64,000 nucleotides of DNA from Massilia aquatica. Its GTDB lineage: Bacteria; Pseudomonadota; Gammaproteobacteria; Burkholderiales; Burkholderiaceae_D. The stretch covers positions 124,001 to 188,000 of the forward strand of contig NZ_VVIW01000008.1 in NCBI RefSeq assembly GCF_011682045.1. Direction: 5' to 3'. The notes below the pieces were generated by a model that was given only the letters and a program-made list of their open reading frames with translations, searched no databases and was not told the origin of the DNA. How positions within the stretch are numbered: the first letter of the stretch is position 1; each line of letters opens with the position of its first letter. Made by a program: the position numbers and the translations under genes. Below, in pieces: positions 32,139 through 41,171 of the stretch.

Positions 32139-34649
32139 TCAGAACTTGTAGCTGGCGCGCGCGTACACGAAGCGTCCCGAGCGGCCGAATGGTGCGCGGT
32201 TGGCGTACGGCACCGCCGCCGTGGTGTTGAGCGACGCCGGCACCGGGTCCGAATACACATCGAACAGATTGTCCGCACCAACCGCCAGGGTGGCGCCGCC
32301 CGCCAGGGTGTAGCGCGCTTCCAGGTTGACCACGGTCTTGGGCGTGAGCCAGAAGTCGGTCGCTTGCGTGGTGCCGGCCGACAGCAGCTTCCCGTAGCGT
32401 GTGGCGTTGAAGGTCGCGCCCCATTGCGCCAGTTTCCAGCGCGCGCTGGCGCTGATCTTGTTCTTCGGCTGGCCTTCTTCGATGCCCAGCACGTTGGCGC
32501 GCCCGAACAGCGACGGCGCCGGGTTGAGCGCCGCAAGCTGCTCCGTGACCGGCACGCGCGTCACTTCGGTGGTGTTGAAGTTGCCGGCCAGGGTCAGGTC
32601 GATCAAGCCCGCCGTGCTGCGCAGCGGCCAGTTCGCCACCACATCCACGCCGGTCGTGGTCGAGTTGACCCCGTTGATGAAGAAGCGGCTGCCGCCCACG
32701 CCCGCATAACCGCTTGCCGCGAGGAACTGGCGCACGTTGGCTTGGGTGAGGTTTTCACTCAATACGATGCGGTCGCGGATCTTGATGCGGTAGGCGTCGA
32801 CGGTCAGGCTGAGCGCGCCGATGCGCGCCACCGCGCCAAGCGCGACGTTGACCGATTTTTCAGCCTCCAGCGGCTTGGCGCCGAGCGCGACGGCGACCGG
32901 ATCGTTGGGCCGGAAAGTGGCGATGTTGAACGCGGCGCCGTCGATGAAGGTCATCGCGGTCGAGGTGTAGAACTGCTGCTGCGGCGATGGCGCCCGAAAG
33001 CCGTTTTGCAGCGAGCCGCGCAGGCCGAACGACGGTGTGAAGTCGTAGCGTGTGGCCAGCTTGCCGGTGACATTGCTGCCGAAGTCGGAATAACGCTCGG
33101 CGCGCACCGCCAGCGAGGTCAGCAATTCCGGAGTCAGCTTGGTTTCCAGGTCAAGAAAAGCGCCGATCGAATGGCGCCCGCTGTCGATGGCGTTGGCCGG
33201 GGTGTAGCCGGGGAACACTTGCGAGCCGGCCGCGCTGGGACGGCCGTCGGCCAAGGTGACGCCGCCGTAGCGGTAGGAGTCCGCTTCGCCGGCCCACAGT
33301 TCGTAGTTTTCGCGGCGCGCTTCGGCGCCCACTGCCACGTTCAGCGGGGCTGGCAGGATGGCCACGCTGACCGGTTTGACGGCCGAGAAATTTAAGGTCA
33401 GCTGGTCGTAGGCAAAACCGCCGGCGTCGAATTCGGTCTTGCTGGTCGCGCCGAGCGAGCGGTTGAGCGAGTTTTCGACCGTAAACGCCATCTTGTTGCG
33501 GCCGAAACCGAGCGAGGCGTCGAAGTCCCAGCCCTGCGCGCTCCAGGCCAGCCCGCCGGTGGCGCTGAAGTCGTCCACCGTCGGCGCGATAACCGGCAGG
33601 TAGCCGTCCGGATACACCGAGGCAATGTTCTCATCTTGCAGCGGACGGCGGAAGAAGCCGGCCGCGCTCGAATCGCGCTTCTGGTAGCTGGCCGAACCGT
33701 ACAGTTTGGCGTCGCCCGTCAGTGGAATCCCGGCATTGGCGAACAAGGTCGTCTGCGTCAGCTCCGGCTCGCCGCCCCAGGTGTTGTAGCGCTTGATGGT
33801 TTGCTCGCGCGGGTCGAACTTGCCGTTGATGAGCGGATATTGCTGGCGCACGTCGTAGGCGCTGCGCTCGGTATGCGATTGCTTCTTGTACTCGGCCGCC
33901 ACGGTCAGGAAGCCGTCCTCGCCCAGGGTAAAGCCTTTCCAGCCGCTCACGGTGGTGGTCTGGCCGTCGGTGCGCTTGCGCTTGTTGGGCACGTCGAGCG
34001 CCAGCCCGGCCGGCACGGCGCCGGTGTTGTAGTCGTATTCCGAGATGCGCGCGCCTGTGCTGGCAGTAAATTCCCCGCCACTGCGGTTTTCGCGCAGGCG
34101 GAAGTTGATCACGCCGGCAATCGCGTCCGACCCGTACTGGGCGGCGGCGCCGTCGCGCAGCACTTCGACCGTCTGGATGATGCCCGCCGGGATGGTGTTC
34201 AGGTCGGCCGAGGCCGAACCGCGCCCCACGGTGCCGTTGACATTGACCAGCGCCGACGCATGGCGGCGCTTGGAATTGACCAGCACCAGCGCCTGGTCCG
34301 GCGCCAGTCCGCGCAGGGTGACCGGGCGCACGGTATCGGTGCCGTCGGTCAGGCCCGGACGCGGGAAATTGAGCGCGGGCAGGGCGGCCGACAGCGCCTG
34401 GCTGACTTCGGTCACGCCATTGTTGTTGATCAGGTCGGCCGACACCACGTCGACCGCCGAGGCCGTATCGAGCACGGAACGGTTCGATACGCGGGTGCCG
34501 GTCACCACCACGGCCGGCGGCGCGGCGTCGGCGCTTGCACCGGCCGCGCTGGTCTGGGCCATGGCCGGCACCGACAGCGACGCGATCGACATGGCCAGAA
34601 TGCTGAGGCGCAGGCCCTTGGGTGCGCGCGCAATACCGTGTTGCTTCAT
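32139..34649 (-). CDS. TonB-dependent outer-membrane receptor
   Basis: 836 residues. A signal peptide ends at AMAQ (residue ~32). The plug has VVVTGTRVSNRSVLDTASAVDVV, LRGLAPDQALVLVNSKRRHASA, IQTVEVLRDGAAAQYGSDAIAGVINFRL. The barrel ends in YARASYKF with terminal Phe. There is no STN domain and no sigma/anti-sigma gene beside it, so unlike the 20879-23317 receptor it is not a transducer. The plug type (NTIPAGIIQTVEVLRDGAAAQYGSDA) is seen in receptors for organic ligands rather than in classical siderophore receptors, so the ligand is open. Confidence 0.92.
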   Translation of the reverse strand: MKQHGIARAPKGLRLSILAMSIASLSVPAMAQTSAAGASADAAPPAVVVTGTRVSNRSVLDTASAVDVVSADLINNNGVTEVSQALSAALPALNFPRPGLTDGTDTVRPVTLRGLAPDQALVLVNSKRRHASALVNVNGTVGRGSASADLNTIPAGIIQTVEVLRDGAAAQYGSDAIAGVINFRLRENRSGGEFTASTGARISEYDYNTGAVPAGLALDVPNKRKRTDGQTTTVSGWKGFTLGEDGFLTVAAEYKKQSHTERSAYDVRQQYPLINGKFDPREQTIKRYNTWGGEPELTQTTLFANAGIPLTGDAKLYGSASYQKRDSSAAGFFRRPLQDENIASVYPDGYLPVIAPTVDDFSATGGLAWSAQGWDFDASLGFGRNKMAFTVENSLNRSLGATSKTEFDAGGFAYDQLTLNFSAVKPVSVAILPAPLNVAVGAEARRENYELWAGEADSYRYGGVTLADGRPSAAGSQVFPGYTPANAIDSGRHSIGAFLDLETKLTPELLTSLAVRAERYSDFGSNVTGKLATRYDFTPSFGLRGSLQNGFRAPSPQQQFYTSTAMTFIDGAAFNIATFRPNDPVAVALGAKPLEAEKSVNVALGAVARIGALSLTVDAYRIKIRDRIVLSENLTQANVRQFLAASGYAGVGGSRFFINGVNSTTTGVDVVANWPLRSTAGLIDLTLAGNFNTTEVTRVPVTEQLAALNPAPSLFGRANVLGIEEGQPKNKISASARWKLAQWGATFNATRYGKLLSAGTTQATDFWLTPKTVVNLEARYTLAGGATLAVGADNLFDVYSDPVPASLNTTAAVPYANRAPFGRSGRFVYARASYKF

Positions 34650-34761
34650 TCCATTTACTCCTCAGTGATAGGTGCACCGGCACTGCGGCCGAGCGGGCAG
34701 TCACTATAAAGTGTGCCCGCCGTTATCAGAACGACGCATTTCACATAAGCTTAGAAGCGTC

Positions 34762-35613
34762 TCATTGCCGCGACGGCTGGCCCAGGCGTTCCAGCAGGGC
34801 TTGCCCGACCTGCACGGCGGACGCCGGATTCTGGCCGGTGATCAGTTCGCGGTCGCTCACCACGTGGCTGGTCCATGGCGCCGCATTGCTGCTGTAGCGC
34901 GCGCCAGCGGTTTGCAGCGCGGTCTGCGGCAGCAGCTTCATCGTGCCGCCTTTTAACGCCGCCTTGGCCAGCGCTTCTTCCTGGTTGCTGATCACGGTCA
35001 TGCGGTAACCGGCGTAGATCCAACCCGGCGGCGTGGCCTTGCCGCCTTGCTCCATGCGGGCGATGGCGCTCTCGGGCTTGGGCAAGCTCGATAGCAGCGC
35101 AGCCGGACCATGGCACACCAGCGCAGTGATCTTGCCGGCCTGGTGGAAATGCGTCAGCAGGCGTCCGAGCGCGGCGCTGCGGATCAGGTCTTGCATCGGC
35201 GCATGTCCGCCCGGGATGTAGACGGCGTCATAGCGCGCATAGCCAATCTGTTCGACCCGCGCCAGGCTGATCACCGGCGAACGCTGCTGCGAGGTGATGG
35301 CGAGCTTGTCGACCAGATCCTGGTGCCGCTTCATGTCGGCCGCGTCGCCGCCGAAATACATGGGGTCGAGCGAGCCGGCATCGACCGTGGGCGCCTTGCC
35401 GTTGGGGGTGGCGAAGGTGACCTCATGGCCGGCATCGAGCAGGAGCTTGAGGGGCTGGGCCAGTTCGTTGAGGTAAAAGCCGGTCGGGAAGGTCTTGCCA
35501 CCTTTAAGTTCCAGGTGGTCGGCGTCGGACAGCACGACCAGCACGTTGGCGGCGTTGGCCGCCCCCGCCAGGGTGAGCAGCATGGCGGCGAGCAGGGGTT
35601 TGAGGTGGGTCAT
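34762..35613 (-). CDS. Exported DJ-1/PfpI family protein
   Basis: 283 residues. The ATG at 35613 (AAGGAAACC upstream) starts a clear signal peptide (LLAAMLLTLAGAANA); the longer frame to 35712 destroys it. The DJ-1/PfpI core follows: VLVVLSDADHLELKGGKTFPTGFYLNEL..., YDAVYIPGGHAPMQDL, and the nucleophile elbow ALVCHGPAALL with Cys. Relatives act as chaperones, glyoxalases or amidotransferase-like hydrolases. Export to the periplasm is unusual for the family but known. It is divergent from a LysR regulator (102-base gap), which probably controls it. Confidence 0.88.
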   Translation of the reverse strand: MTHLKPLLAAMLLTLAGAANAANVLVVLSDADHLELKGGKTFPTGFYLNELAQPLKLLLDAGHEVTFATPNGKAPTVDAGSLDPMYFGGDAADMKRHQDLVDKLAITSQQRSPVISLARVEQIGYARYDAVYIPGGHAPMQDLIRSAALGRLLTHFHQAGKITALVCHGPAALLSSLPKPESAIARMEQGGKATPPGWIYAGYRMTVISNQEEALAKAALKGGTMKLLPQTALQTAGARYSSNAAPWTSHVVSDRELITGQNPASAVQVGQALLERLGQPSRQ

Positions 35614-35714
35614 GGCCGGTTTCCTTCGGTAGTTAGGGTATGCAAGACTATATTCGCGCCTCGAAAGGAGATAAACTGCCTGCTGGGTCAATGAATAGTT
35701 CTTTGAAGGCAAAA

Positions 35715-36614
35715 ATGGCGCGGCGTTACGGGCATTTGGGCGATGTGGAAATTTTCCTGGCGGTGGCCGAACACGGCTCTTTGACGGCGGCGGCAGTCAC
35801 GCTGGCCACCACGGCGTCGGTGGTCAGCCGCGCGCTGGGCCGGCTGGAACAGCGTCTGGGCAGCCAGCTGTTCCGGCGCACCACGCGCAGCCTGAGCATC
35901 ACCGATGCCGGCCAGCTGTACCTGGAGCAGTCGCTGGCCGCGTTCGCGCTGATCGACGAGGCCGAGCGCGCCATCCTGGGCCAGGCCGACGAGGTGGCCG
36001 GGCGGGTGCGCCTGAGCGTGCCGACCACCTACGGCCATTACCGCCTGCCGCCGCTGCTGGAGGCCTTTGCGCGGCAATATCCGCTGGTGCGGGTGGAGCT
36101 CAACATCGCCAACCGCAACGTGGACCTGGTGGCCGAAGGTTTCGATGTGGCGGTGCGCCTGGGCGAGCTGCCCGACAGCGGCATGGTGGCGCGCAAGCTG
36201 GAAGACGCGCCGCTGCGCCTGGTGGCCTCGCCCGACTACCTGCAACGGGCGGGTACGCCGGCTTCCTTCGACCAGTTGCAGCCGCACGCCTGCATCTGCT
36301 TTGTCATGCCCAGTACCGGGCGCGTGTCGCCGTGGCTGCTGCGCGATGACGGGGGCGATGTGGACTGGTCGCCGCCAGCGCGGTTTACCGTCTCGGACGA
36401 TGTGCTCGGGGTCGTGTCGCTGGCGGTGCACGGCCTGGGCGTGTGCCAGAGCTACGACTTTATCGTGCGCGACCGGATCGAACGGGGCGAACTGGTGGAG
36501 CTGCTGCCGCAAATGGGCGGGCGCACGCGCATTTTTTCAGCGATCTATGCGGCGCACCGGCGTCCGTCGGCGGCTGCGCGCGCCCTGATCGGCGCGCTGA
36601 CGGCCGTGCGCTAG
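35715..36614 (+). CDS. LysR-family transcriptional regulator
   Basis: 299 residues, the usual length. The winged HTH is DVEIFLAVAEHGSLTAAAVTLATTASVVSRALGRLEQRLGSQLFRRTTR, followed by the LysR substrate-binding fold (VRLSVPTTYGHYRLPPLLEAF). I chose the ATG at 35715, which has GAAGG 6 bases upstream. Starts at 35640 or 35691 only add an atypical N-terminus. It is divergent from the DJ-1/PfpI gene and is a likely regulator of it. The TAG stop shares CTAG with the stop of the convergent ankyrin gene (4-base overlap). Confidence 0.9.
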   Translation: MARRYGHLGDVEIFLAVAEHGSLTAAAVTLATTASVVSRALGRLEQRLGSQLFRRTTRSLSITDAGQLYLEQSLAAFALIDEAERAILGQADEVAGRVRLSVPTTYGHYRLPPLLEAFARQYPLVRVELNIANRNVDLVAEGFDVAVRLGELPDSGMVARKLEDAPLRLVASPDYLQRAGTPASFDQLQPHACICFVMPSTGRVSPWLLRDDGGDVDWSPPARFTVSDDVLGVVSLAVHGLGVCQSYDFIVRDRIERGELVELLPQMGGRTRIFSAIYAAHRRPSAAARALIGALTAVR

Positions 36615-37663
36615 CGCCGGTAGGCCGGCTTTTCCATCGCCACCGGCTGTGGATTAAGCAGCACCCAGGCCACCGACAACTCGGCCAGGCGCGCGGTGTC
36701 GCACGATTGGCGCTTGGCGGCGCCGATCAGCGCCGCGAATTCGGCCAGCGCGGGCGCCGGCAGCGGCTGCCCGCTTTGCACGTGCCCGAGCAGGGCCTCG
36801 GCCATGCGTTTGTAGTCGCTGTCCCAGTTGCAGCCGCCGTTGCCATCCAGTTCGCGTGCGATGCGTCCCGAAATGCGGATTACTTCACCCTGCACGGTGG
36901 CCGCGTATCCCTCCGGGCGCACCAGCGCATCCCACAGTTCCTGGTGCTGCGCCTGCCAGTGGCCCGCCGCGACGGTGATCGGGCTGCGCCCATCGTGCAT
37001 GATGCGGCGCGCCACCGGCGTCACATCGAACAGCACATACAGCGCGTCGAGCGCAGCGCTGGTGGCGTCGACGTAGTCGGGGTTGAACGCGGCGCGCATC
37101 TCTTCGAAACCCGTGCCGACCGACCGTACATGGTCCTTCATTGACGCGCTGAGCGGGGCGCCGGCCGCCAGCAGGTCGCGGGCGATCAGGATCATCTCGG
37201 TCAGGTCCGTGTTGCCGCAGGTCTTGAGCGCCAGTTCCAGCGGCGTCAGGCCGTGGGCGTCAACGGCGTCCACCTTCGCTCCGTGTGCGAGCAGCACGCG
37301 GGTGCTGTCGGCCCGGTGGCAGCGCGCCGCTTCGTGCAGCGGCGTGGCGCCGGACGCGTTGGGACGGTTGACGTCCGCACCGAGCGCCAGCAAGACTTCC
37401 ACGCGGCCGCGCCAGCTGCACGCGCGCAGGTGCAGGGGCGTGTCGCCGCCGCTGTTGGGCGCGTACAGATCGGCCCCTTGCGCAAGCAGCCAGCGCGCCA
37501 GCGGTTCCGCACACAGGTCGAAAGCGAGCGCAGGGCGCTTGTCGTAGTCGCCGCGGGCGTCGATCAGGCGCGTCTCGAACACCGCCTTGAGTTCGTCGAG
37601 ATCGCCGTTCTCGAGCATCGCCTCAAAATCTTTCGGCAGCAGTTTTCGTTTGGGCTTGGCCAT
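36611..37663 (-). CDS. Ankyrin-repeat protein
   Basis: 350 residues, no signal peptide. A lysine-rich head (MAKPKRKLLPKDFEAML) is followed by about four ankyrin repeats at residues ~60-165 (GGDTPLHLRACSWRGRVEVLLALGADVN, GATPLHEAARCHRADSTRVLLAHGAKVD, GLTPLELALKTCG). The C-terminal half is helical and not assigned. It is probably a protein-protein interaction module. The ATG at 37663 has AAGGACC upstream, and the frame beyond it has no homology. It is divergent from the LysR gene at 37793. Confidence 0.85.
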   Translation of the reverse strand: MAKPKRKLLPKDFEAMLENGDLDELKAVFETRLIDARGDYDKRPALAFDLCAEPLARWLLAQGADLYAPNSGGDTPLHLRACSWRGRVEVLLALGADVNRPNASGATPLHEAARCHRADSTRVLLAHGAKVDAVDAHGLTPLELALKTCGNTDLTEMILIARDLLAAGAPLSASMKDHVRSVGTGFEEMRAAFNPDYVDATSAALDALYVLFDVTPVARRIMHDGRSPITVAAGHWQAQHQELWDALVRPEGYAATVQGEVIRISGRIARELDGNGGCNWDSDYKRMAEALLGHVQSGQPLPAPALAEFAALIGAAKRQSCDTARLAELSVAWVLLNPQPVAMEKPAYRR

Positions 37664-37792
37664 GCGGGGTCCTTCGTTATCTGAATATGATCGGTGCGGG
37701 CATTCTATACCGGCCCGGCAGGCGGGCCGCTGGGATGGGATAATGCGCCCGGTCGATGCCGCCGGCGCGGCGCACTTCCCGGAGACCTTGTC

Positions 37793-38707
37793 ATGCTCAT
37801 GCTGTCGAAACACCTGCCCAGCACCCGGGCCTTGCAGTGCTTCCTGGCGGTAGCGCAGGAGCTCAATTTCCGCCGCGCCGCCGAGCTGCTGAACATGTCG
37901 CAGCCGCCGCTGACGCGCCAGATCCAGGGCTTGGAGGAGATGCTCAGGGTGCGCCTGATCGAGCGCGACACCCAGCGTGTCAGCCTGACCCCGGCCGGGC
38001 TCGCGTTCAAGGAACAGGCGTCCGGCATTCTGCTTGCGCTGGACGCCGCCATTGGCGCGGCCAGGGCGACGGTCGACGACGGCGCCGTGCGCATGGGCCT
38101 GACCAGCGTGATCAACCACTCGCTGATGCCGGCCCTGCATGCGCTGCTTGCCGATGCGGCATTTTGCGGCGGGCGGGCGCTGGAACGGGCCTGGTCGCGC
38201 CAGCTGGTCGAGCGCGTGCGCAGCGGCGCGCTCGATCTGGCGATCGTCGGCGATATCGTCGCGCCCGGGGCGGACCTGGCGCTGCAGGCGCTCGTCTGCG
38301 AACCGATGATCCTGGCCCTGCCCGAGACGCATGCGGCGGCGGCCAACGCGCAGGTCGATCTGGCCGACGTTGGCGACTTGCCGCTGTTCTGGTTTGCGCG
38401 CGCCGACAATCCGGCCTTTTACGACAAGTGCGAGCGCGCTTTCAGGCGCTTAGGCTACGCGGCCGCGCGCCGGCCGGAGCCGAAAGACTTCACGCAGTTG
38501 CTGGCCGCGGTGGCGGCGGGCGAGGGCGTGGCGCTGTGCCCGCAATCGATGCGGGCCACCTCGCGCCTGGGCGTGGCCTATCGCGCGCTGCCGCCCGCCG
38601 TGGAACGCTTGTTCTCGATCGACGTGCAGGTGGTGGCGCGCGCGCACGAAACGCGGGCGGCGGTGCTGGAGAAGATCGCCCGGATCCACGCCGCGCTCCG
38701 CCGCTAG
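37793..38707 (+). CDS. LysR-family transcriptional regulator
   Basis: 304 residues. The HTH is TRALQCFLAVAQELNFRRAAELLNMSQPPLTRQIQGLEEMLRVRLIERDTQRVSLTPAG, followed by the effector-binding domain (LDLAIVGDIVAPGADLAL, GVALCPQSMRATSRLGVAYRAL). It resembles the BenM/CatM-like subgroup in the QPPLTRQI signature. The ATG at 37793 has GGAGA upstream; a second ATG two codons later is also possible. The target is unknown; it may act on the divergent ankyrin gene. The stop overlaps the broken DUF1801 gene by 4 bases. Confidence 0.88.
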   Translation: MLMLSKHLPSTRALQCFLAVAQELNFRRAAELLNMSQPPLTRQIQGLEEMLRVRLIERDTQRVSLTPAGLAFKEQASGILLALDAAIGAARATVDDGAVRMGLTSVINHSLMPALHALLADAAFCGGRALERAWSRQLVERVRSGALDLAIVGDIVAPGADLALQALVCEPMILALPETHAAAANAQVDLADVGDLPLFWFARADNPAFYDKCERAFRRLGYAAARRPEPKDFTQLLAAVAAGEGVALCPQSMRATSRLGVAYRALPPAVERLFSIDVQVVARAHETRAAVLEKIARIHAALRR

Positions 38708-39090
38708 CCTGGCGTGGCCGGCTTGCTCCAAAAGGTTGCGCAATCGGCTTTGTCGGCGATGTTGAAGCCGATGATTGTTTCGAGCAGGGCGAAGTCGACC
38801 TTGTCGCTCCAGGCAATGCGGATCAACAGCTTGGTGTGATCGTAGCCGGCCTGCTTGATCTGGCCGGCGAAGTGCGCGATGGCAGCCGCTTCGGGCGCCA
38901 CCGCCAGATGATGCCGGGCAGTGCTGAAACCGATGATGAAGGTGCCATGGTCGGTGAACATGGGCTGGTTCTAGGCGATCCTCGGTTCCAGCGCGGGGAA
39001 TGTGGCGCCGACCCAGTCCAGTACGCCGCAGGTTCGCGCGCGCTGGGCCGCATCGTCCATCGTTGCCAGGTAGTCCGCAAAAACGTCCAT
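38704..39090 (-). pseudogene. DUF1801/YdhG-family gene interrupted by one amber codon
   Basis: Two pieces in one frame together make a normal ~128-residue DUF1801 (iron-chaperone-like YdhG/Frataxin-fold) protein. The N-terminal piece runs MDVFADYLATMDDAAQRA...ALEPRIA and the C-terminal piece NQPMFTDHGTFIIGFSTARHHLAVAPEAA...DKADCATFW. Between them is TAG (38971-38973) exactly where this family has Trp in its IAWNQPMF motif, so a single G-to-A change (TGG to TAG) explains it. Start 39090 has a GAGGTGA site. It is either a recent pseudogene or a sequencing error. The rest of the frame shows no further damage. Confidence 0.88.
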
Positions 39091-39284
39091 GCTGTCACCT
39101 CGGAGATCATATTGGTGGTGCCCCAGCCGAGGATGTTGCCGCGATAATCGTATGCGGTCAAGGTGCGCCGCGATGCAGCCGCCACAATTGTAGAAAACCG
39201 AGGCCAAGGATTTAACATTAATTTATTGGCAATGCTGCCGCGTTGCAGCCATAATACTGATTAGTTAATATTTTTGGAGTCAAC

Positions 39285-39776
39285 ATGGCAACAGATGTCT
39301 ACTTGCAACTCGACGGTATCAAGGGCGAATCCACGGATGCCGGCCACAAGGACTGGATCGAAGTGTCGCGCGTGACCTGGAGCGTGTACCAGCCGGGCGC
39401 GTCGACCGCATCGACGGCCGGCGGCATGACCACCGGCCGGGCGGAATTGTCGGACCTGTCTTTCAAAAAGCTGGCCGACATGGCTTCCCCGATTCTGCAA
39501 CAGCATTGCGCGATGGGCAAGACCATTCCGAAAGCGTCGTTCCAGTTCATGCGCGCCGATGGTGACGGCAAGCCGGTCAATTATTACACTGTGGATCTGG
39601 AAAATGTGATCGTGGCCAGCGTCACGCCGGATAGCGGCGACAGCGGCATCGTGACCGAATACGTGCATCTGGCGTATTCCAAGATGAAATGGAAGTACAC
39701 CCGCCAGGGCATCAAGGGTGGACCAGAAGGCAACTCCGCCGGCGGCTGGGATTGCGCGTCGAATAAATGCGCGTAA
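39285..39776 (+). CDS. hcp: Hcp family type VI secretion tube/effector carrier
   Basis: 163 residues, typical for Hcp1. MATDVYLQLDGIKGESTD is the diagnostic opening, with SVYQPGASTASTAGGMTTGRAELSDLSFKKLADMASPIL and a beta-barrel core ending AYSKMKWKYTRQ. The rings stack as the T6SS inner tube and carry small effectors in their lumen. GGAGTC precedes the ATG. No other T6SS structural gene (tssB/C, vgrG, clpV) is nearby, so it is an orphan Hcp. The next genes are an amidase effector and immunity candidates, meaning this Hcp is probably dedicated to that toxin. Confidence 0.95.
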   Translation: MATDVYLQLDGIKGESTDAGHKDWIEVSRVTWSVYQPGASTASTAGGMTTGRAELSDLSFKKLADMASPILQQHCAMGKTIPKASFQFMRADGDGKPVNYYTVDLENVIVASVTPDSGDSGIVTEYVHLAYSKMKWKYTRQGIKGGPEGNSAGGWDCASNKCA

Positions 39777-39788
39777 GGGGAGGTCGCG

Positions 39789-40244
39789 ATGCCCCACCCC
39801 GTTGTTTACCGTGACGACCTGGACGAGCTGGTCGCTGAATGGGAGCGCACTGACACGAAAAAGATTGATAATGGGCAGTGCGCGCGCCTGCCTCAGGCCT
39901 ATACCAGTGTTGGCCATACCAGCCGATGGCAGCGGGGGGAACGGGTGCTCGATCTGTCGACCCTGGCGCCTGGCACGGTGATTGCCAACTTTAAACTTGT
40001 TGATAAAAAATGGCGATATCCCAATGAAGAGGGATATCACGCCGCGTTGTTCCATGGTTTCAGCGACATCGGGAAAGATGCCAAGGGCAAGCCGACGGCG
40101 ATCATGATGGTCGACCAATGGGTCGGCCGGGCTCCCGGCAAGCGCCATGTGATCACCCCGACGGCGGCACAAATGAAAGGCAACCCCAAGTTGCTCAAGG
40201 CCTCGAACCGGGCCTCGGAATTCTACGTGGTGGTCGTGCAATGA
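39789..40244 (+). CDS. BPSL0067-family (NlpC/P60-like) amidase, T6SS effector candidate
   Basis: 151 residues, no signal peptide. The papain-like catalytic Cys is in DNGQCARLPQ (Cys31) and the His in EGYHAALFHGF (His84). A late MMVDQWVGR is also conserved in the BPSL0067 family, which cleaves peptidoglycan cross-links. It starts 12 bases after hcp, and its stop overlaps the next gene (ATGA at 40241-40244). Small size, lack of export signal and position behind hcp fit an Hcp-lumen-delivered T6SS toxin. The target bond (D,L- or L,D-) cannot be read from sequence. Confidence 0.88.
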   Translation: MPHPVVYRDDLDELVAEWERTDTKKIDNGQCARLPQAYTSVGHTSRWQRGERVLDLSTLAPGTVIANFKLVDKKWRYPNEEGYHAALFHGFSDIGKDAKGKPTAIMMVDQWVGRAPGKRHVITPTAAQMKGNPKLLKASNRASEFYVVVVQ

Positions 40245-40672
40245 AAGCGCTGTTGCTGGCGGCCTTGATCATGTCCCCGGCGGCGCAGGCCGTCGAGGTC
40301 AAATGTCCCGATGTCTATCCGGCCAAGACCCTGAAGTTGGCGCCCGATGCGTCCGACACGGAAGGGCATGGCCTGATGAAGCGCGCGCACCTGAGCTATA
40401 CCTACATCCACGACGGCGAGCTCTACAGCGAGCAGACACTGGTTCCGCCACCGCGCACCAAGGTCAAAGGCGGATGGCACACCGAGTTCGGGGTCGTTCC
40501 GGACACCGACAACTGGCTGGTGTGCGTGTACGGCGGCGCAACGTGGGGCGATGGGAGCCTGGAACGCTGGCAACGGCTCGACAGCAAATTGAGCTCGTGC
40601 GTGTTACACGTCAAGCAGACCAAGTTGAAGCACAACCCTCAGCTCTGGAACGCCTGGGCCGTTTGCAAGTGA
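40241..40672 (+). CDS. STY0301-family periplasmic protein, likely immunity 1
   Basis: 143 residues. The signal peptide is MKALLLAALIMSPAAQA, then a mature domain with CPDVYPAKTL, KGGWHTEFGV, DNWLVCVYGG and a C-terminal WAVCK. The four Cys fit two disulfides in the periplasm. STY0301-family proteins accompany BPSL0067-type amidases, and here the start overlaps the amidase stop by 4 bases, so it is almost certainly the cognate immunity protein, blocking self-intoxication. A longer frame from 40118 lies inside the amidase gene and is rejected. A paralogue of identical length follows. Confidence 0.85.
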   Translation: MKALLLAALIMSPAAQAVEVKCPDVYPAKTLKLAPDASDTEGHGLMKRAHLSYTYIHDGELYSEQTLVPPPRTKVKGGWHTEFGVVPDTDNWLVCVYGGATWGDGSLERWQRLDSKLSSCVLHVKQTKLKHNPQLWNAWAVCK

Positions 40673-40739
40673 TCAGCCGCGTTGCCGTATCGCGCAAGCC
40701 GGCCCGGCACGCAGTGGACGATGCCGTGGCGGTAGTCGC

Positions 40740-41171
40740 ATGAAAGCACTGCTGATATCAGCCCTTGTCGTGTCGCCCCGTGCGCAGGCGCAGGTGCTTG
40801 GCTGCCCGAACATCTATCCGCTGGCCGAGACGGCGCTTTCGAGCAGCGCTTCCGACCCGAACGGCATCGGGCGGCTGAAACGTGGCCATCTCTCGTTTGC
40901 GTACATGTATTTCGGCAAACTGTTCGGAAAGCAGTTTGTGGTGCCAAGTGGCCCGGTCAAGGTCAAGGGCGGCTGGTATACCATCGTCGATGTCAATCCG
41001 CAGCACGAAAATTGGCTGGTATGCCGATACGGCGGTGGTTCCTGGGGTTTGGGCGACATCGAGCGCTGGGAAAAGCTGGCGCCGGCTATCACCTCCTGCA
41101 AACTGGACGTGAGGGAAATCAAGTCGCGCGTTTACGCAACTGAATACACGGTCTCAGCCATCTGCAAATAA
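40740..41171 (+). CDS. STY0301-family periplasmic protein, likely immunity 2
   Basis: 143 residues, the same length as the preceding paralogue and aligned along its whole length: signal peptide MKALLISALVVSPRAQA, then GCPNIYPLAE, KGGWYTIVDV, ENWLVCRYGG, and C-terminal SAICK. The four Cys are conserved, but other surface residues diverge strongly. It is separated from paralogue 1 by 67 bases. It may protect against a variant amidase from kin or be a decayed duplicate. Its 3' end overlaps the convergent TetR gene by 18 bases. Confidence 0.82.
   Translation: MKALLISALVVSPRAQAQVLGCPNIYPLAETALSSSASDPNGIGRLKRGHLSFAYMYFGKLFGKQFVVPSGPVKVKGGWYTIVDVNPQHENWLVCRYGGGSWGLGDIERWEKLAPAITSCKLDVREIKSRVYATEYTVSAICK

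Noticed and set aside
37694-37792. Longer N-terminus of the LysR protein (start at 37694)
   Set aside because: Adds a Gly/Arg-rich stretch with no family match; the usual LysR opening starts at 37793.
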